Source: CAZAMB01 sp964501365 (GTDB lineage: Bacteria > Planctomycetota > Phycisphaerae > UBA1845). Taken from it: DNA of 64,000 nucleotides. The position numbers were made by a program, and so were the translations under genes. Below, piece by piece: positions 1-8,865 of the stretch; positions within the stretch are counted from its first letter, which is position 1; every line of letters starts with the position of its first letter. Where the stretch lies: the NCBI GenBank assembly GCA_964501365.1, contig CAZCST010000017.1, positions 33,592 to 97,591 on the forward strand. Reading direction: 5' to 3'. The notes beneath the pieces were generated by a model, which saw only the letters and a list, made by a program, of their open reading frames with translations, had not been told where the DNA came from and did no database searches.

Positions 1-15
1 ACTACGATGAGCCTG

Positions 16-1023
16 CTAAAGGGTCTCTTCGACTTCTGCCAACCGCGTAACCTTGAGTGCGACGTGTTCCTTGTTGCGTCCCAGCCGGCCCGCAAACTTG
101 TTCTTACCCTCGACTTGAAGCACCATTTCGCTGGAAACCGGCTTGGTCGTCTGCAGGATATCCCCCACTTGCAGGTTGGCCAGATCGCCAAGCGTCATGG
201 AAGTCTCCGCAAGATATCCCACGACGTCGACTTCGGTGGCACTGAGCGACTGGGCGATGTCCTCCGATCGATCGTCGGCCTGCGCCCGGCGCTGATAGGC
301 CACCCAGCCCTGCGAAAGCAGCTTGTCCATTACCGGCTCAATGACGTTGTAGGGCATGCACAGGCTCATCGTGCCCGCCCGCCCGCTCATCTTGATCTCA
401 AACCCCAGTACGATCACGACTTCGTTGGGCGCGACGATCTGGACGAGGTGCGGATTGCTCTCCACCTCAACAATCTTGAAAGTAAGATCCTGGAGGCCCG
501 ACCACGACTCGCGGAGCACCTGCAAAGCCTTGTCCGTGATGCGACCGACCAGCCGCTGCTCGATGAGCGTCAGTGGCCGCTGCGGGATGAAAATCTCGGA
601 GTTCGATCCGCCCAGCAGTCGGTCGATGATCGGATAGATGATCAGCGGGCTGAGCTCAAGGCACATCTGCCCTTCGAGAGGCTCGGCCGTCAACAGATTG
701 AAATTCGTCGGGTTCGGAAGCGAATGAATGAACTCGATGTACGTAAGCTGTTCCGCCGTGGCCACGCGGATTTCAACAATCGTGCGCAGAAAGCCGGACA
801 GGTACGCCCCCAGATTACGCGCAAAAGTCTCATGCACGGCCTCAAGCGCCCGCATCTGCTCCTTGCTGACGCGCTCGGGCCGCTTGAAGTCGTAAAGCAC
901 GACGTCCTTGTCACCCGGAGGCGCAGTCGACTCCGAAACTGTCTCCGATGCCGTCGCCACATTGCCGGCCTCCACCGCCGCAATCAGCGAATCAATTTCC
1001 GATTGTTCAAGTACGTCCACCAT
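16..1023 (-). CDS. fliM: Flagellar motor switch protein FliM
   Basis: FliM forms the middle of the flagellar C-ring, binds phospho-CheY and sets rotation direction. The 335-residue product has the usual family length. Its N-terminus carries EIDSLIAA (about residues 8-15), matching the CheY-binding EIDALL motif. A CheC-like middle domain follows, with LLGGSNSEIF near residue 140, and then a C-terminal SpoA/FliN-like domain (about 255-330) containing VGDILQTTKPV. The ATG is the last plausible start and the stop lies at the window edge, so the gene is complete. It is the last of four minus-strand genes after aroA, about 118 bp downstream of it. No other flagellar gene is visible. Family assignment is firm from sequence; the CheY role is family knowledge. 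Confidence 0.95.
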   Translation of the reverse strand: MVDVLEQSEIDSLIAAVEAGNVATASETVSESTAPPGDKDVVLYDFKRPERVSKEQMRALEAVHETFARNLGAYLSGFLRTIVEIRVATAEQLTYIEFIHSLPNPTNFNLLTAEPLEGQMCLELSPLIIYPIIDRLLGGSNSEIFIPQRPLTLIEQRLVGRITDKALQVLRESWSGLQDLTFKIVEVESNPHLVQIVAPNEVVIVLGFEIKMSGRAGTMSLCMPYNVIEPVMDKLLSQGWVAYQRRAQADDRSEDIAQSLSATEVDVVGYLAETSMTLGDLANLQVGDILQTTKPVSSEMVLQVEGKNKFAGRLGRNKEHVALKVTRLAEVEETL

Positions 1024-1141
1024 GGTGTCCTATGATCTCTTTCGACGGACGGCTTCCTTCCGCTCCAATGGATGCGTGCGCGCAAACTCTCCCTTCGCAT
1101 GTTATCGGAACCAAATCAAACAAAACTTGAAGCCGATACGA

Positions 1142-2452
1142 TCAAGCCCCGTGAGTCATGGCATGGAACTGGGTAAAAAAATTCGGATATGTCTTGGCGG
1201 TACATTCCACGTCATTGACGACGAGTCCTTGAAGCCGCAGCCCCGCCAGTGCAAAGCTCATCGCCATGCGGTGATCGTCATATGTGTCGATGGCGGCGGG
1301 AACCGGCCTTGCGGGCGGGCTGATCCGCAACCCGTCGGATCGCTCTTCAACCTCGGCGCCGAGTTTCATCAATTCCCTTGTCAGAGCAGCCAGACGATCT
1401 GTTTCCTTGATCCGCAAATTGGGTACGTTTCGAATCGTCGTCACTCCATCCGCAAACACCGCCAGCACCGCCAGAGTCATGGCCACATCGGGCATCGAGC
1501 CCAAATCAGCGTCAACGGCATTCATCCTGCGCCCGGGATCGCGCGCGACGGTCACGCGATCTTTCTCGATCGCCACGTCACAACCCATTTTTCTGAGGAT
1601 TTCGACGAAGCGCAAGTCCCCTTGGATGCTGCCGGAGCCAAGGCCCCTCACCGTGACGCGGCCACCTGCGATTGCCGGGGCACAGAGAAAGTACATCGCG
1701 TTGGTGGCGTCCGGCTCCACGGCGTAAACGGTGGCTGCGTATCGACGCGGAGACTCAACCACAATTCGAATCTCCTTCCTTTCCGCTCCGATTCCATCCG
1801 CAAGAACCGGCATGCCAAATTGCTCCATCATGCGCACCGTCATGGCAAGAAATGGCACGCTCGGAGCATCCGCACCGACTTCAATCAACATATCCGACGA
1901 CGCGCAGGGAGCGGCCATTAGCAGTCCACTCAGATATTGACTCGACTCAGGAGAGGGAAACGCGACATGACCGCCGCGCAGTCCGCCGGAGTGAACAGTC
2001 AGCGGCGGAAATCCAATTTCATCCTCAAATTCGATGCCCACGCCAAGCGACTGCAACGCATCAGTCAGCGTGCCGATGGGACGCCGGCGCATTCGCGCAA
2101 TTCCGTCCAGCCGAAATCGGCCCCGACCCAGTGCGACCAGCGCCGTACAGAATCGAATCGTCGTGCCCGAATTGCCGCAGAAAAGCTCGGCATCGTCCGC
2201 AGGAATGTTCCCGCCGCAGCCCGTCACTTCCGCTACGCAGCCGGTTTCGTCGACGGTCACGGCGATGCCCAGGGCGCGAAGCGCCTCGATCATCAGCCAG
2301 GAGTCTTCAGCAAGGAGGATGTTGCGAAGAACGCTGACCCCGTCCGCCAATGCGGCCAGAATCAGCGCTCGATTCGTGATGCTCTTCGAACCCGGAACGG
2401 CCACCACTGCATCCAGCGGCCCGCACGCAGATTCAAAGCGATAATCTGTCAT
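1142..2452 (-). CDS. aroA: 3-phosphoshikimate 1-carboxyvinyltransferase (EPSP synthase)
   Basis: This enzyme joins shikimate-3-phosphate and phosphoenolpyruvate in the cytosolic shikimate pathway toward aromatic amino acids. The 436-residue protein has the full family length and motifs: SKSITNRALILAALADG near residue 22, GNSGTTIRFCTAL near 92, the SSQYLSGLLMAAP segment near 170, KETDRLAAL near 350 and DHRMAMSFALAGL near 392. It starts 8 bp downstream of the oxidoreductase beta-subunit stop on the same strand, so the two are probably co-transcribed although they belong to different pathways. Nothing in the active-site motifs looks degraded. Confidence 0.97.
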   Translation of the reverse strand: MTDYRFESACGPLDAVVAVPGSKSITNRALILAALADGVSVLRNILLAEDSWLMIEALRALGIAVTVDETGCVAEVTGCGGNIPADDAELFCGNSGTTIRFCTALVALGRGRFRLDGIARMRRRPIGTLTDALQSLGVGIEFEDEIGFPPLTVHSGGLRGGHVAFPSPESSQYLSGLLMAAPCASSDMLIEVGADAPSVPFLAMTVRMMEQFGMPVLADGIGAERKEIRIVVESPRRYAATVYAVEPDATNAMYFLCAPAIAGGRVTVRGLGSGSIQGDLRFVEILRKMGCDVAIEKDRVTVARDPGRRMNAVDADLGSMPDVAMTLAVLAVFADGVTTIRNVPNLRIKETDRLAALTRELMKLGAEVEERSDGLRISPPARPVPAAIDTYDDHRMAMSFALAGLRLQGLVVNDVECTAKTYPNFFTQFHAMTHGA

Positions 2453-2460
2453 TGCGCGGC

Positions 2461-3483
2461 TTAGTTTACGACCCAGGACTCGCCGTCATCATAAAGATCA
2501 TCAAGCTTCCCCGGACCCTTGGCGGCCGTCGCGTCCTTGATCTGCTTGAAGAGCATATCTTCATAAGTCGGTCGCTCGACACAACGGAAGATTCCCATCG
2601 GCTCGGGGAACTCCGGCTGGTGCATGCGGCTCAGCAGGTACGCAAGGCTTGGCTCAGCCTGCTTCTCGTCATGGAACAGCAGATCGTCCTCGGTGATGTC
2701 GCCGCCCAATTCGACAACTTCCGGGTCCATGCCGTGCAGACGAATGCCCTTCTTCTTGTCCTTGCCGAAGAGCAGCGGCCGGCCATGCTCAAGGAACACG
2801 GTCGTGTCGTCCTTGGTTTCCTTGCTCGTGGCGTACTCAAACGCGCCGTCGTTGAAGATGTTGCAGTTCTGGTAAATCTCGATGAACGCCGTGCCTTTGT
2901 GCTCCGACGCCCGTTGAAGAACGTATTCGAGATGCTTGGTGTTGACGTCAAGTGACCGGGCCACGAACGTCGCCTCGGCCCCAATCGCCACTGAAATCGG
3001 ATGCAGCGGATAGTCCACCGATCCCATCGGCGTGGACTTGGTCTTCTTGCCCAGCGGCGAGGTCGGCGAATACTGACCCTTGGTCAAACCGTAAATACGG
3101 TTGTTGAACAACAGAATCTTCACGTCGATGTTGCGGCGTATCGCATGAAGCAGGTGATTCCCGCCGATGCTCAGTCCATCGCCGTCACCCGTCACCAGCC
3201 ACACATCCAGATCCGGGTTGGCCACCTTGATGCCCGAGGCAATTGCCGGCGCGCGCCCGTGAATGCTATGGAATCCATACGTATTCATGTAATACGGAAA
3301 GCGGCTCGAACACCCGATGCCCGAAACGAAGACGGTCTTCTCGCGCTTGGCGCCGATCACCGCCATCGTCTTCTTGACCTGGGCCAGAATCGAATAGTCG
3401 CCGCAACCCGGACACCAGCGGACATCCTGGTCGCTTCCAAAATCCTTGGCGGTCAGTTGAATCGTTGCAGGTGCAGTGCTCAT
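2461..3483 (-). CDS. korB: 2-oxoacid:ferredoxin oxidoreductase, beta subunit
   Basis: This is the thiamine-diphosphate-binding half of a 2-oxoacid:ferredoxin oxidoreductase, which decarboxylates 2-oxoglutarate or a similar 2-oxoacid with CoA and passes electrons to ferredoxin. The 340-residue protein shows CPGCGDYSIL near residue 24, the ThDP/Mg motif GDGDGLSIGGNH near 99, and the completing NNRIYGLTKGQYSPTSP near 127. Its ATG overlaps the stop of the alpha-subunit gene by 4 bases (ATGA), showing translational coupling. Substrate choice (2-oxoglutarate or another 2-oxoacid) cannot be settled from sequence alone; the split into a long alpha and a short beta is the KorAB pattern. Confidence 0.92.
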   Translation of the reverse strand: MSTAPATIQLTAKDFGSDQDVRWCPGCGDYSILAQVKKTMAVIGAKREKTVFVSGIGCSSRFPYYMNTYGFHSIHGRAPAIASGIKVANPDLDVWLVTGDGDGLSIGGNHLLHAIRRNIDVKILLFNNRIYGLTKGQYSPTSPLGKKTKSTPMGSVDYPLHPISVAIGAEATFVARSLDVNTKHLEYVLQRASEHKGTAFIEIYQNCNIFNDGAFEYATSKETKDDTTVFLEHGRPLLFGKDKKKGIRLHGMDPEVVELGGDITEDDLLFHDEKQAEPSLAYLLSRMHQPEFPEPMGIFRCVERPTYEDMLFKQIKDATAAKGPGKLDDLYDDGESWVVN

Positions 3484-5366
3484 GACTTCCTTCCGTGTAA
3501 GAGTTCCTCGATCCGATCCTGAATTTCCTGGATCATGAACGGTTTTCCTTCGACTTTGTTGAGTCCGATCGCATCGACCAGATACTTGGCGCGAACCAGA
3601 GTGCTGAGCTGCCCAAGGTTCATCTCCGGAACCAGCACGCGATCAAACGCCCGCAGCACATCGCCCGTATTCTTGGGCATCGGGTCCATGTAGCGCAGGT
3701 GCGCACTCGACACGCTCAGGCCCTTTGCACGGCATCGCTCGACGGCCGTCGTGATTGGGCCATACGTGCTGCCCCATCCCAGCACCAGAAGTTTCCCTTG
3801 CGGATCACCGTTGACCGACAACATCGGAATTGTCTCCGCAATGTTGTCGATCTTCTTGCGCCGCGTGACCACCATGTGATGGTGGTTATCCGGCTCGTAA
3901 CAAACCTCGCCGGTGATGTCCTTCTTTTCGAGCCCGCCCACGCGGTGCTCCAGTCCCGGCGTTCCGGGAATCGCCCAGGGCCGGGCCAGGCTCGCGTTAC
4001 GCTTGTACGGGAGAAATGGCCCGCCATTGTTGTTGCTCTGCTGTGGATGTTCGATCTTGAACGTCGGCAACTTGTTCACATCGGGCATCATCCACGGCTC
4101 GGCGCCGTTGGCGAGATACCCGTCGCTGAGCACGATGACCGGCGTCATGTACTGCGTCGCAATGCGGAATGCTTCGATCGCCATCGTAAAACAGTCACCC
4201 GGCGTCGCCGGGGCCAGCACGCAAAGCGGCGCCTCGCCATTCCGCCCCAGCACCGCCTGAAACAAATCTGCCTGCTCGGTCTTCGTAGGCAGGCCTGTAC
4301 TGGGGCCGCCACGCTGCACGTTGACGATCACCATCGGCAATTCCGTCATGATCGCCAGGCCGATGCCCTCCTGCTTCAGTGCAACGCCCGGACCGCTCGT
4401 GCCCGTCACCGCAAACGCACCGGCGAACGCGGCGCCAATCACCGCAGTGATCGCCGCAATCTCGTCCTCGGCCTGAAACGTGCGAACGTCAAAATTCTTG
4501 TGCCGTGCAAGCTCGTGCAATATGTCGCTCGCCGGAGTAATCGGGTAGCTGCCGTAATACAGCGGCTTGCCCGCTCGCTGCGCCGCGGTGATGAGACCCA
4601 TCGCCATTGCTTCATTGCCGGTCACTTTGCGATAGCGTCCCGGAGCAAGCTTGGCCGGCGGAACCAGATAACGAACCGGGAACATCTCGGCCGTCTCGCC
4701 AAAAAAGTATCCCGCCTTCAACGCCTTCGAGTTCGCGTCCGCCACGGAAGCCTTCGTGCTGAACTTGTCCTGAATCCATCGCAGCGTCGGCTCCATCGAA
4801 CGCCCAAAGAGCCAGTACGTCAGCCCCAGCGCAAAAAAGTTCTTGCAACGACCCACAGCACGCCCGGTGAGCCCGGTGTCCGCGACGGCCTTCGCGTTGA
4901 GTTGATCAATGGGAATGCGAAAAACATGGTACTTTTTGAGGCCTGGATCATCGAGAGGGTTGTCAACGATGTTCGCCTTGGCAAAATTCTGCTTGGTGAA
5001 CGCGTCTTCGTTGACCACGAGAATACCGCCCGTCTCAAGGTCTTCGATGTTCGCCTTCAGCGCCGCCGGGTTCATCGCAATCAGCGCATTCACGCGGTCG
5101 CCCGCCGTGCGCAGCTTGTGCGCTCCGAAATTCAGTTGATAGCCCGAAACGCCCGCCAGCGTGCCCGCTGGAGCGCGAATCTCAGCCGGAAAGTCCGGAA
5201 ACGTGCTCACGTCGTTGCCAAAAATCGCAGACGTTGTGGTCATCTGCGTTCCGACGAGCTGCATGCCGTCGCCGGAGTCACCCACAAAGCGAACCGTCAG
5301 TTCGCCCTTCTCAATGACTTCCGCAGGTTTTCGAGTGGTTGGTGCCTCGGGGGTCGATACGACCAT
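3480..5366 (-). CDS. korA: 2-oxoacid:ferredoxin oxidoreductase, fused gamma-alpha subunit
   Basis: Partner of the beta subunit that overlaps its stop. The 628-residue chain is a fusion of a gamma-type domain (about residues 20-205, beginning VRFVGDSGDGMQLVGTQ) and the alpha pyrimidine-binding domain (about 225-620, with YGSYPITPASDILHEL, TGTSGPGVALKQEGIGLAIMTELP and RGGPSTGLPTKTEQADL). This gamma-alpha fusion is standard for KorA proteins. It is first in a minus-strand run with korB and aroA. About 340 bp without genes separates it from the divergent CBS-domain synthase, so its promoter must lie there, though no clear -35/-10 pair was found. The long open frame on the opposite strand is a codon-bias shadow. 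Confidence 0.93.
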   Translation of the reverse strand: MVVSTPEAPTTRKPAEVIEKGELTVRFVGDSGDGMQLVGTQMTTTSAIFGNDVSTFPDFPAEIRAPAGTLAGVSGYQLNFGAHKLRTAGDRVNALIAMNPAALKANIEDLETGGILVVNEDAFTKQNFAKANIVDNPLDDPGLKKYHVFRIPIDQLNAKAVADTGLTGRAVGRCKNFFALGLTYWLFGRSMEPTLRWIQDKFSTKASVADANSKALKAGYFFGETAEMFPVRYLVPPAKLAPGRYRKVTGNEAMAMGLITAAQRAGKPLYYGSYPITPASDILHELARHKNFDVRTFQAEDEIAAITAVIGAAFAGAFAVTGTSGPGVALKQEGIGLAIMTELPMVIVNVQRGGPSTGLPTKTEQADLFQAVLGRNGEAPLCVLAPATPGDCFTMAIEAFRIATQYMTPVIVLSDGYLANGAEPWMMPDVNKLPTFKIEHPQQSNNNGGPFLPYKRNASLARPWAIPGTPGLEHRVGGLEKKDITGEVCYEPDNHHHMVVTRRKKIDNIAETIPMLSVNGDPQGKLLVLGWGSTYGPITTAVERCRAKGLSVSSAHLRYMDPMPKNTGDVLRAFDRVLVPEMNLGQLSTLVRAKYLVDAIGLNKVEGKPFMIQEIQDRIEELLHGRKS

Positions 5367-5705
5367 GGTCTTTGCTAGCTCCTTAGATTAAGCCCCATTC
5401 AGCGGAGTACAAACCGCGCATCTCTTTCGCGAAGATACCCTTTGCGCCCGGACTCCGGTGGATTCTCTTGATCGCTTCCGGGAGGTCAGTCGAACCGCTG
5501 ATTTTATGAACATTTATGTCCGAAAACAACCCGGCTTCTGAGCGATTGAGCCCATCGGGGCATTTGTCCGCAGTTTCTAGTTTCTACAACCTAGATTACG
5601 ATAGGAAGTCGCTTGACCGCTTATCGGCCCCGCGAATTCGAACCCAATGCGCGGGTCATTTGCCCGCCGCAGCGGGCACTCGGCGGCATGGATGGAGATG
5701 TGACA
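5367..5705. other. Divergent intergenic region between korA and the CBS-domain synthase
   Basis: This 339-bp stretch holds the upstream regions of two divergent genes. No RNA gene, repeat or convincing promoter pair was recognised. An in-frame ATG at 5613 extends the synthase ORF, but its extra residues do not look like family sequence, so the region is treated as noncoding. Confidence 0.5.
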
Positions 5706-7103
5706 ATGTTGAAACGCTGTAACACCGTTCTTGAAGCCATCGGCCGCACCCCCATCGTGCGCATCAATCGCCTTGCCAAAGGCCTCTCGCCGGCCATCTA
5801 TGCCAAGATCGAATTCGTCAACCCCGGCGGCAGCATCAAGGACCGTATCGCGCTGGCCATGGTGGAGGCCGCCGAACGCGAGGGCCTGCTCAAGCCTGGT
5901 GGCACCATCGTCGAGGCCACCTCGGGCAACACCGGCGTTGGACTTGCCATGGTTGCCGCCGTCAAGGGCTACCGCTGCATCTTTATCATGCCCGACAAAA
6001 TGAGCGCAGAGAAAATCCGCCTCCTTAAGGCCTACGGCGCAGAAGTCGTCATCACCCCCACCAATGCCGAATCCAACAGTCCCGACGGCTACGGTGGGGT
6101 CGCCGCCCGGCTCACCAACGAAATCCCCAACGCATGGCAGCCCAACCAGTTCACCAACATGAACAACCCGGAATATCACTACAAGTTCACCGGTCCGGAA
6201 ATCTGGGAGCAGACCGAAGGCAGGATTACTTGCTTCGTCGGCGGCATCGGCACCGGCGGAACGATTTCCGGCGTCGGAAAATTCCTCAAGGAAAAGAATC
6301 CAAAAATCCGCGTGGTCGCCGCCGACCCCGAAGGCTCAATCCTCTCCGGCGACACGCCCAAGCCCTGGGCCGTCGAGGGCATCGGCGAAGATTACGTCCC
6401 CAAGACGTTTAACTCGCAGATGGTCGACGACTGGGTGCGCGTCAGCGATACCGAATCCTTCACCGTCGCACGCAATCTTTCCAAAATGGAAGGCCTGCTT
6501 GTCGGCGGCTCCTGTGGAACCGCCATGGCCGCCGCCCTTCAATACGCCCAGCGCCTCACCAAAGACGACATGGTCGTCGTCCTCTGCCCCGACACCGGCC
6601 GCAACTATCTCTCGAAGCTCTACTCCGACGAATGGATGGTGGAAAAGGGCTTTATGAAGCCCGCGTCAAAGCCCTTCACCGTCGGCGAATTGCTCACCCG
6701 GCGCGGCAACGTCCCGCTCATCGCCGTCCGCCCGGAGGATAAGGCCGAGGCCGCCGTCGCATTGCTCCGCCGACACGGGATTTCGCAACTTCCCGTCATC
6801 GAGGACGGCAAGGTCGTCGGCCAGATCCGCGAGCTGACCATCGCCCGCATGTTGCACCAGCGCATTGACCCGCGACAGGTCCCCGTCCGCGACATCATGG
6901 CCCGCCCCATGCCCACCATCGATGAACACACCGACCTCGACGAGGTCTATCGCCTGCTCTCTTCGGGCCACAGCGGGGCGGTCATCACGCGCGGAACCGA
7001 ACTCCTCGGCGTCGTCACCCGCATCGACCTAGTGAACTTCTGGGACGACCCCTTCCAGCAGGAATTCGAATCCCGCAAGAAAGAATCACCCGTCCCAGCC
7101 TGA
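5706..7103 (+). CDS. PLP-dependent cysteine/cystathionine beta-synthase with C-terminal CBS pair
   Basis: A fold-type II PLP enzyme, either making cysteine from O-acetylserine and sulfide or condensing serine with homocysteine. The chosen start gives 465 residues. The catalytic domain opens with CNTVLEAIGRTPIVRINRL; the PLP lysine lies in NPGGSIKDRIA (about residue 45) and the substrate loop in EATSGNTGVGLA (about 75). GGIGTGGTISGVGKFLKE binds the PLP phosphate. Two CBS motifs follow, from about residue 335 to 455 (QLPVIEDGKVVGQI and GHSGAVITRGTELLGVVTR). ATG 5706 has GGAG about 10 bases upstream; ATGs at 5613 and 5688 give a tail foreign to the family. CBS domains usually bind adenosyl ligands, so allosteric control is likely. 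The exact reaction is unresolved. Confidence 0.88.
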   Translation: MLKRCNTVLEAIGRTPIVRINRLAKGLSPAIYAKIEFVNPGGSIKDRIALAMVEAAEREGLLKPGGTIVEATSGNTGVGLAMVAAVKGYRCIFIMPDKMSAEKIRLLKAYGAEVVITPTNAESNSPDGYGGVAARLTNEIPNAWQPNQFTNMNNPEYHYKFTGPEIWEQTEGRITCFVGGIGTGGTISGVGKFLKEKNPKIRVVAADPEGSILSGDTPKPWAVEGIGEDYVPKTFNSQMVDDWVRVSDTESFTVARNLSKMEGLLVGGSCGTAMAAALQYAQRLTKDDMVVVLCPDTGRNYLSKLYSDEWMVEKGFMKPASKPFTVGELLTRRGNVPLIAVRPEDKAEAAVALLRRHGISQLPVIEDGKVVGQIRELTIARMLHQRIDPRQVPVRDIMARPMPTIDEHTDLDEVYRLLSSGHSGAVITRGTELLGVVTRIDLVNFWDDPFQQEFESRKKESPVPA

Positions 7104-7149
7104 TTCCTGCATGGCAAAATGAATGCATTCTGCATCCCAAAACCAACCC

Positions 7150-7379
7150 CCCTCTCCCTCGCAGGGAGAGGGGCCGGGTGTGAGGGTCGAGCGCGCGAGG
7201 AAGGCACGCGCAGCTCGGCGCTTGGTTCGATTATTGGGAAGAGCGAACTCCGTCCGCCCCATCGTCCATCCCCTTATCCCTAATGCCTACACCCTATGCC
7301 CTATGCCCTAACCCCTGCCTTTACCCCGATCGCAATTTGATAGGAATCCGCGCGCGCCCCACATGTTCTATAGGCGATG
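7150..7379 (+). repeat. Dispersed noncoding repeat, copy A (about 230 bp)
   Basis: This intergenic block recurs in inverted orientation at about 21261-21492 with roughly 85-90% identity by eye. It begins with a self-complementary CCTCTCCCTCGCAGGGAGAGG hairpin, contains a TTGGTTCGATTATT segment and a short degenerate run of CCCTA-like units, and ends at a GCAATTTGATAGGAATCCG segment. No credible ORF spans it. It is shared by two unrelated loci and is therefore a genomic repeat rather than a leader sequence. Confidence 0.85.
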
Positions 7380-7443
7380 CTCAAATGTCCGGGACATTCG
7401 CTGCTTTTGCCTGCCACGGCGCGCGGACTTCCACCTCCGGCCC

Positions 7444-7486
7444 TCAATCGAAAATCGCAAATCGACAATCGACAATGCTCGGTCCC
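7444..7486. repeat. Short repeat of TCGATTGTCGATTTGCGATT type
   Basis: The tract is built of AATCGACAATCGACAATG-like units alternating with AATCGCAAATCG. The same word family appears near 30240 and 30866, and inside the ubiD-family gene near 45331-45420. Together with copy A of the larger repeat it fills most of the 633-bp gap between the CBS-domain synthase and the OmpA-like gene; nothing else was recognised in that gap except the terminator at its right end. Confidence 0.7.
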
Positions 7487-7647
7487 CTCCCCTTCGTCCC
7501 ACCCCGCGCCGACCCCTGCGCCTGCCCTTTTTTCTGCCCCCCGCCGCAACATAAGTCCTTGCCGGCACGTGACCTCCGTGGCGCGCACAAAACGTGCGGG
7601 AACGAACCCATCCAGGGGAGGTACGTTTCCACCTCGCCTCCCTCTGC

Positions 7648-7679
7648 GCAAAACAAAACGGCGGCTTTCGCCGCCGTTT
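7648..7679 (-). terminator. Rho-independent terminator of the lapA-like/ompA-like unit
   Basis: A perfect 10-bp stem, AAACGGCGGC with GCCGCCGTTT (7656-7665 and 7670-7679), has a four-base loop. Read leftwards it is followed by a T-rich tract (TTTTGTTTTG). It lies 58 bp after the stop of the OmpA-like lipoprotein gene, in the right orientation to end that transcript. Confidence 0.8.
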
Positions 7680-7736
7680 CGCAATATCAACAATGATCAG
7701 GTACCGCTCGCGATACCCGGTCCGAATTGACCGTGT

Positions 7737-8414
7737 TTACGATCGATCGCGACCCGAGCGCGGGGCCGAGTCAATGGCGAAGATTTCCACGCGACGGTTG
7801 CTCAGACGGTTCGGCTCGGTCGTGTTGGGCACGCGGGGGCGAAATTCACCGCTGCCCGCCGCAACCAGACGATCGGGGGCAACACCATGCTCCTTCAGAT
7901 AACGCACGACTGCCAGGCCTCGCTCGGTGCTGAGCTGCCAGTTGTCAGTCCAGCCGCTCTTCTTGATGGGTCGGTCGTCGGTGTGGCCAATGACCATGAT
8001 GTCCTTGCTGCCGTATTCGCCGCTGAGCGTGCTGGCGATGCCGTCGAGCGTCTTGCGGGCATCGTCACGCAGCACCGCCTTGCCCGGCGAGAACAGGATG
8101 TTCTCTTCGATCGAGATCATGCCGCCGCCCGGTACCGCGGTCCAACCGGCAGGAGTCGGCTCGACGACGGGCCGTCCAGCCAGTTCCGACCGTACGCCGT
8201 TAATCTCGTTTTGCAGGGCGCTGATACGACTGTTCAGCATGTCCCGATCGCGCTGGGCATTGGCCAGAGCACTTTGCGCACTATTCAGGTCCCCGCGAAG
8301 CCGCTGGTTTTCGGCCTCCAACTGCGGTATCTTCTTCTGCGCGGCGCAACCGCTTCCCATCGCAACAACCAATCCCAATCCGACAAACGCCACTCGCAAC
8401 ATTGCCCGACTCAT
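7737..8414 (-). CDS. OmpA/Pal-family peptidoglycan-binding lipoprotein
   Basis: The start at 8414 is set by a strong AAGGAGA five bases upstream and gives 225 residues; a longer ORF start would overlap the upstream gene. The N-terminus is a lipoprotein signal with lipobox MGSGC (Cys about residue 23). A coiled coil follows (about 30-75, heptads such as LEAENQRLRGDLNSAQ). The C-terminal OmpA domain (about 105-220) has the peptidoglycan-binding signature VIGHTDDRPIKKSGWTDNWQLS and SNRRVEIF. It probably tethers the outer membrane to peptidoglycan. The LapA-like gene ends 22 bp upstream on the same strand. Confidence 0.9.
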   Translation of the reverse strand: MSRAMLRVAFVGLGLVVAMGSGCAAQKKIPQLEAENQRLRGDLNSAQSALANAQRDRDMLNSRISALQNEINGVRSELAGRPVVEPTPAGWTAVPGGGMISIEENILFSPGKAVLRDDARKTLDGIASTLSGEYGSKDIMVIGHTDDRPIKKSGWTDNWQLSTERGLAVVRYLKEHGVAPDRLVAAGSGEFRPRVPNTTEPNRLSNRRVEIFAIDSAPRSGRDRS

Positions 8415-8436
8415 ATCAGTCTCCTTCAACGCCCGC

Positions 8437-8829
8437 TCAAAATCCAACATCCGCACTGTCATTCGGCGCATCGCCGACGGTCTGTTTCAACTGCTCCTCA
8501 ACGCGCCGTTGACGCTCATCCAGCTCGGCCACGCGCTGCTCGGTCAGCTTTTGCGTCGTCGTCGTGATTCGTTCACGGCTCAATTCGCGGAAGTCGCGCA
8601 TCAGACCGCGACCCAGCGAAAAAATCCACCATGCAACAAGCGTACAAACCGACGTCGCCAGCATCACCCAGACGACGTTGACCGGCTTGCTCGCATCAGT
8701 CAGCCCGAACAGCCAAACGTTGACGGTATACGAACGGTTGTTGAAGAGAATCAGGCCGATCGCCCCAACCACGAGCAATACGACGACGATGCGAAGATAG
8801 ACCGTAAATGTCCTTATCGCAAGCCGCAT
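8437..8829 (-). CDS. LapA-like (DUF1049) inner-membrane protein
   Basis: The 130-residue protein has two membrane helices (about residues 10-28 and 48-70) separated by a short loop containing NNRSYTVNVWLFG. A charged coiled coil follows (about 78-118, with LTEQRVAELDERQRRVEEQL). This layout matches the LapA domain of the LPS-assembly LapAB system, although the pairing with LapB (a TPR protein) is absent here. A structural role at the cytoplasmic membrane is inferred. The gene is in line with the OmpA-like gene, 22 bp apart, and probably shares its terminator. Confidence 0.7.
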   Translation of the reverse strand: MRLAIRTFTVYLRIVVVLLVVGAIGLILFNNRSYTVNVWLFGLTDASKPVNVVWVMLATSVCTLVAWWIFSLGRGLMRDFRELSRERITTTTQKLTEQRVAELDERQRRVEEQLKQTVGDAPNDSADVGF

Positions 8830-8865
8830 GTTCTTGCATTCCCGCAGATCGGAGGAAGAAAGACG

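Noticed and set aside
3699..5378. A 559-codon open frame on the plus strand opposite korA
   Set aside because: It is antisense to a clear oxidoreductase gene, has Arg/His-rich composition and no recognisable domain. It is a codon-bias shadow in GC-rich DNA.
7240..7320. Telomere-like CCCTAA repeats
   Set aside because: The units are short and irregular (CCCTAATGCC, CCCTATGCC) and lie inside a larger intergenic repeat.
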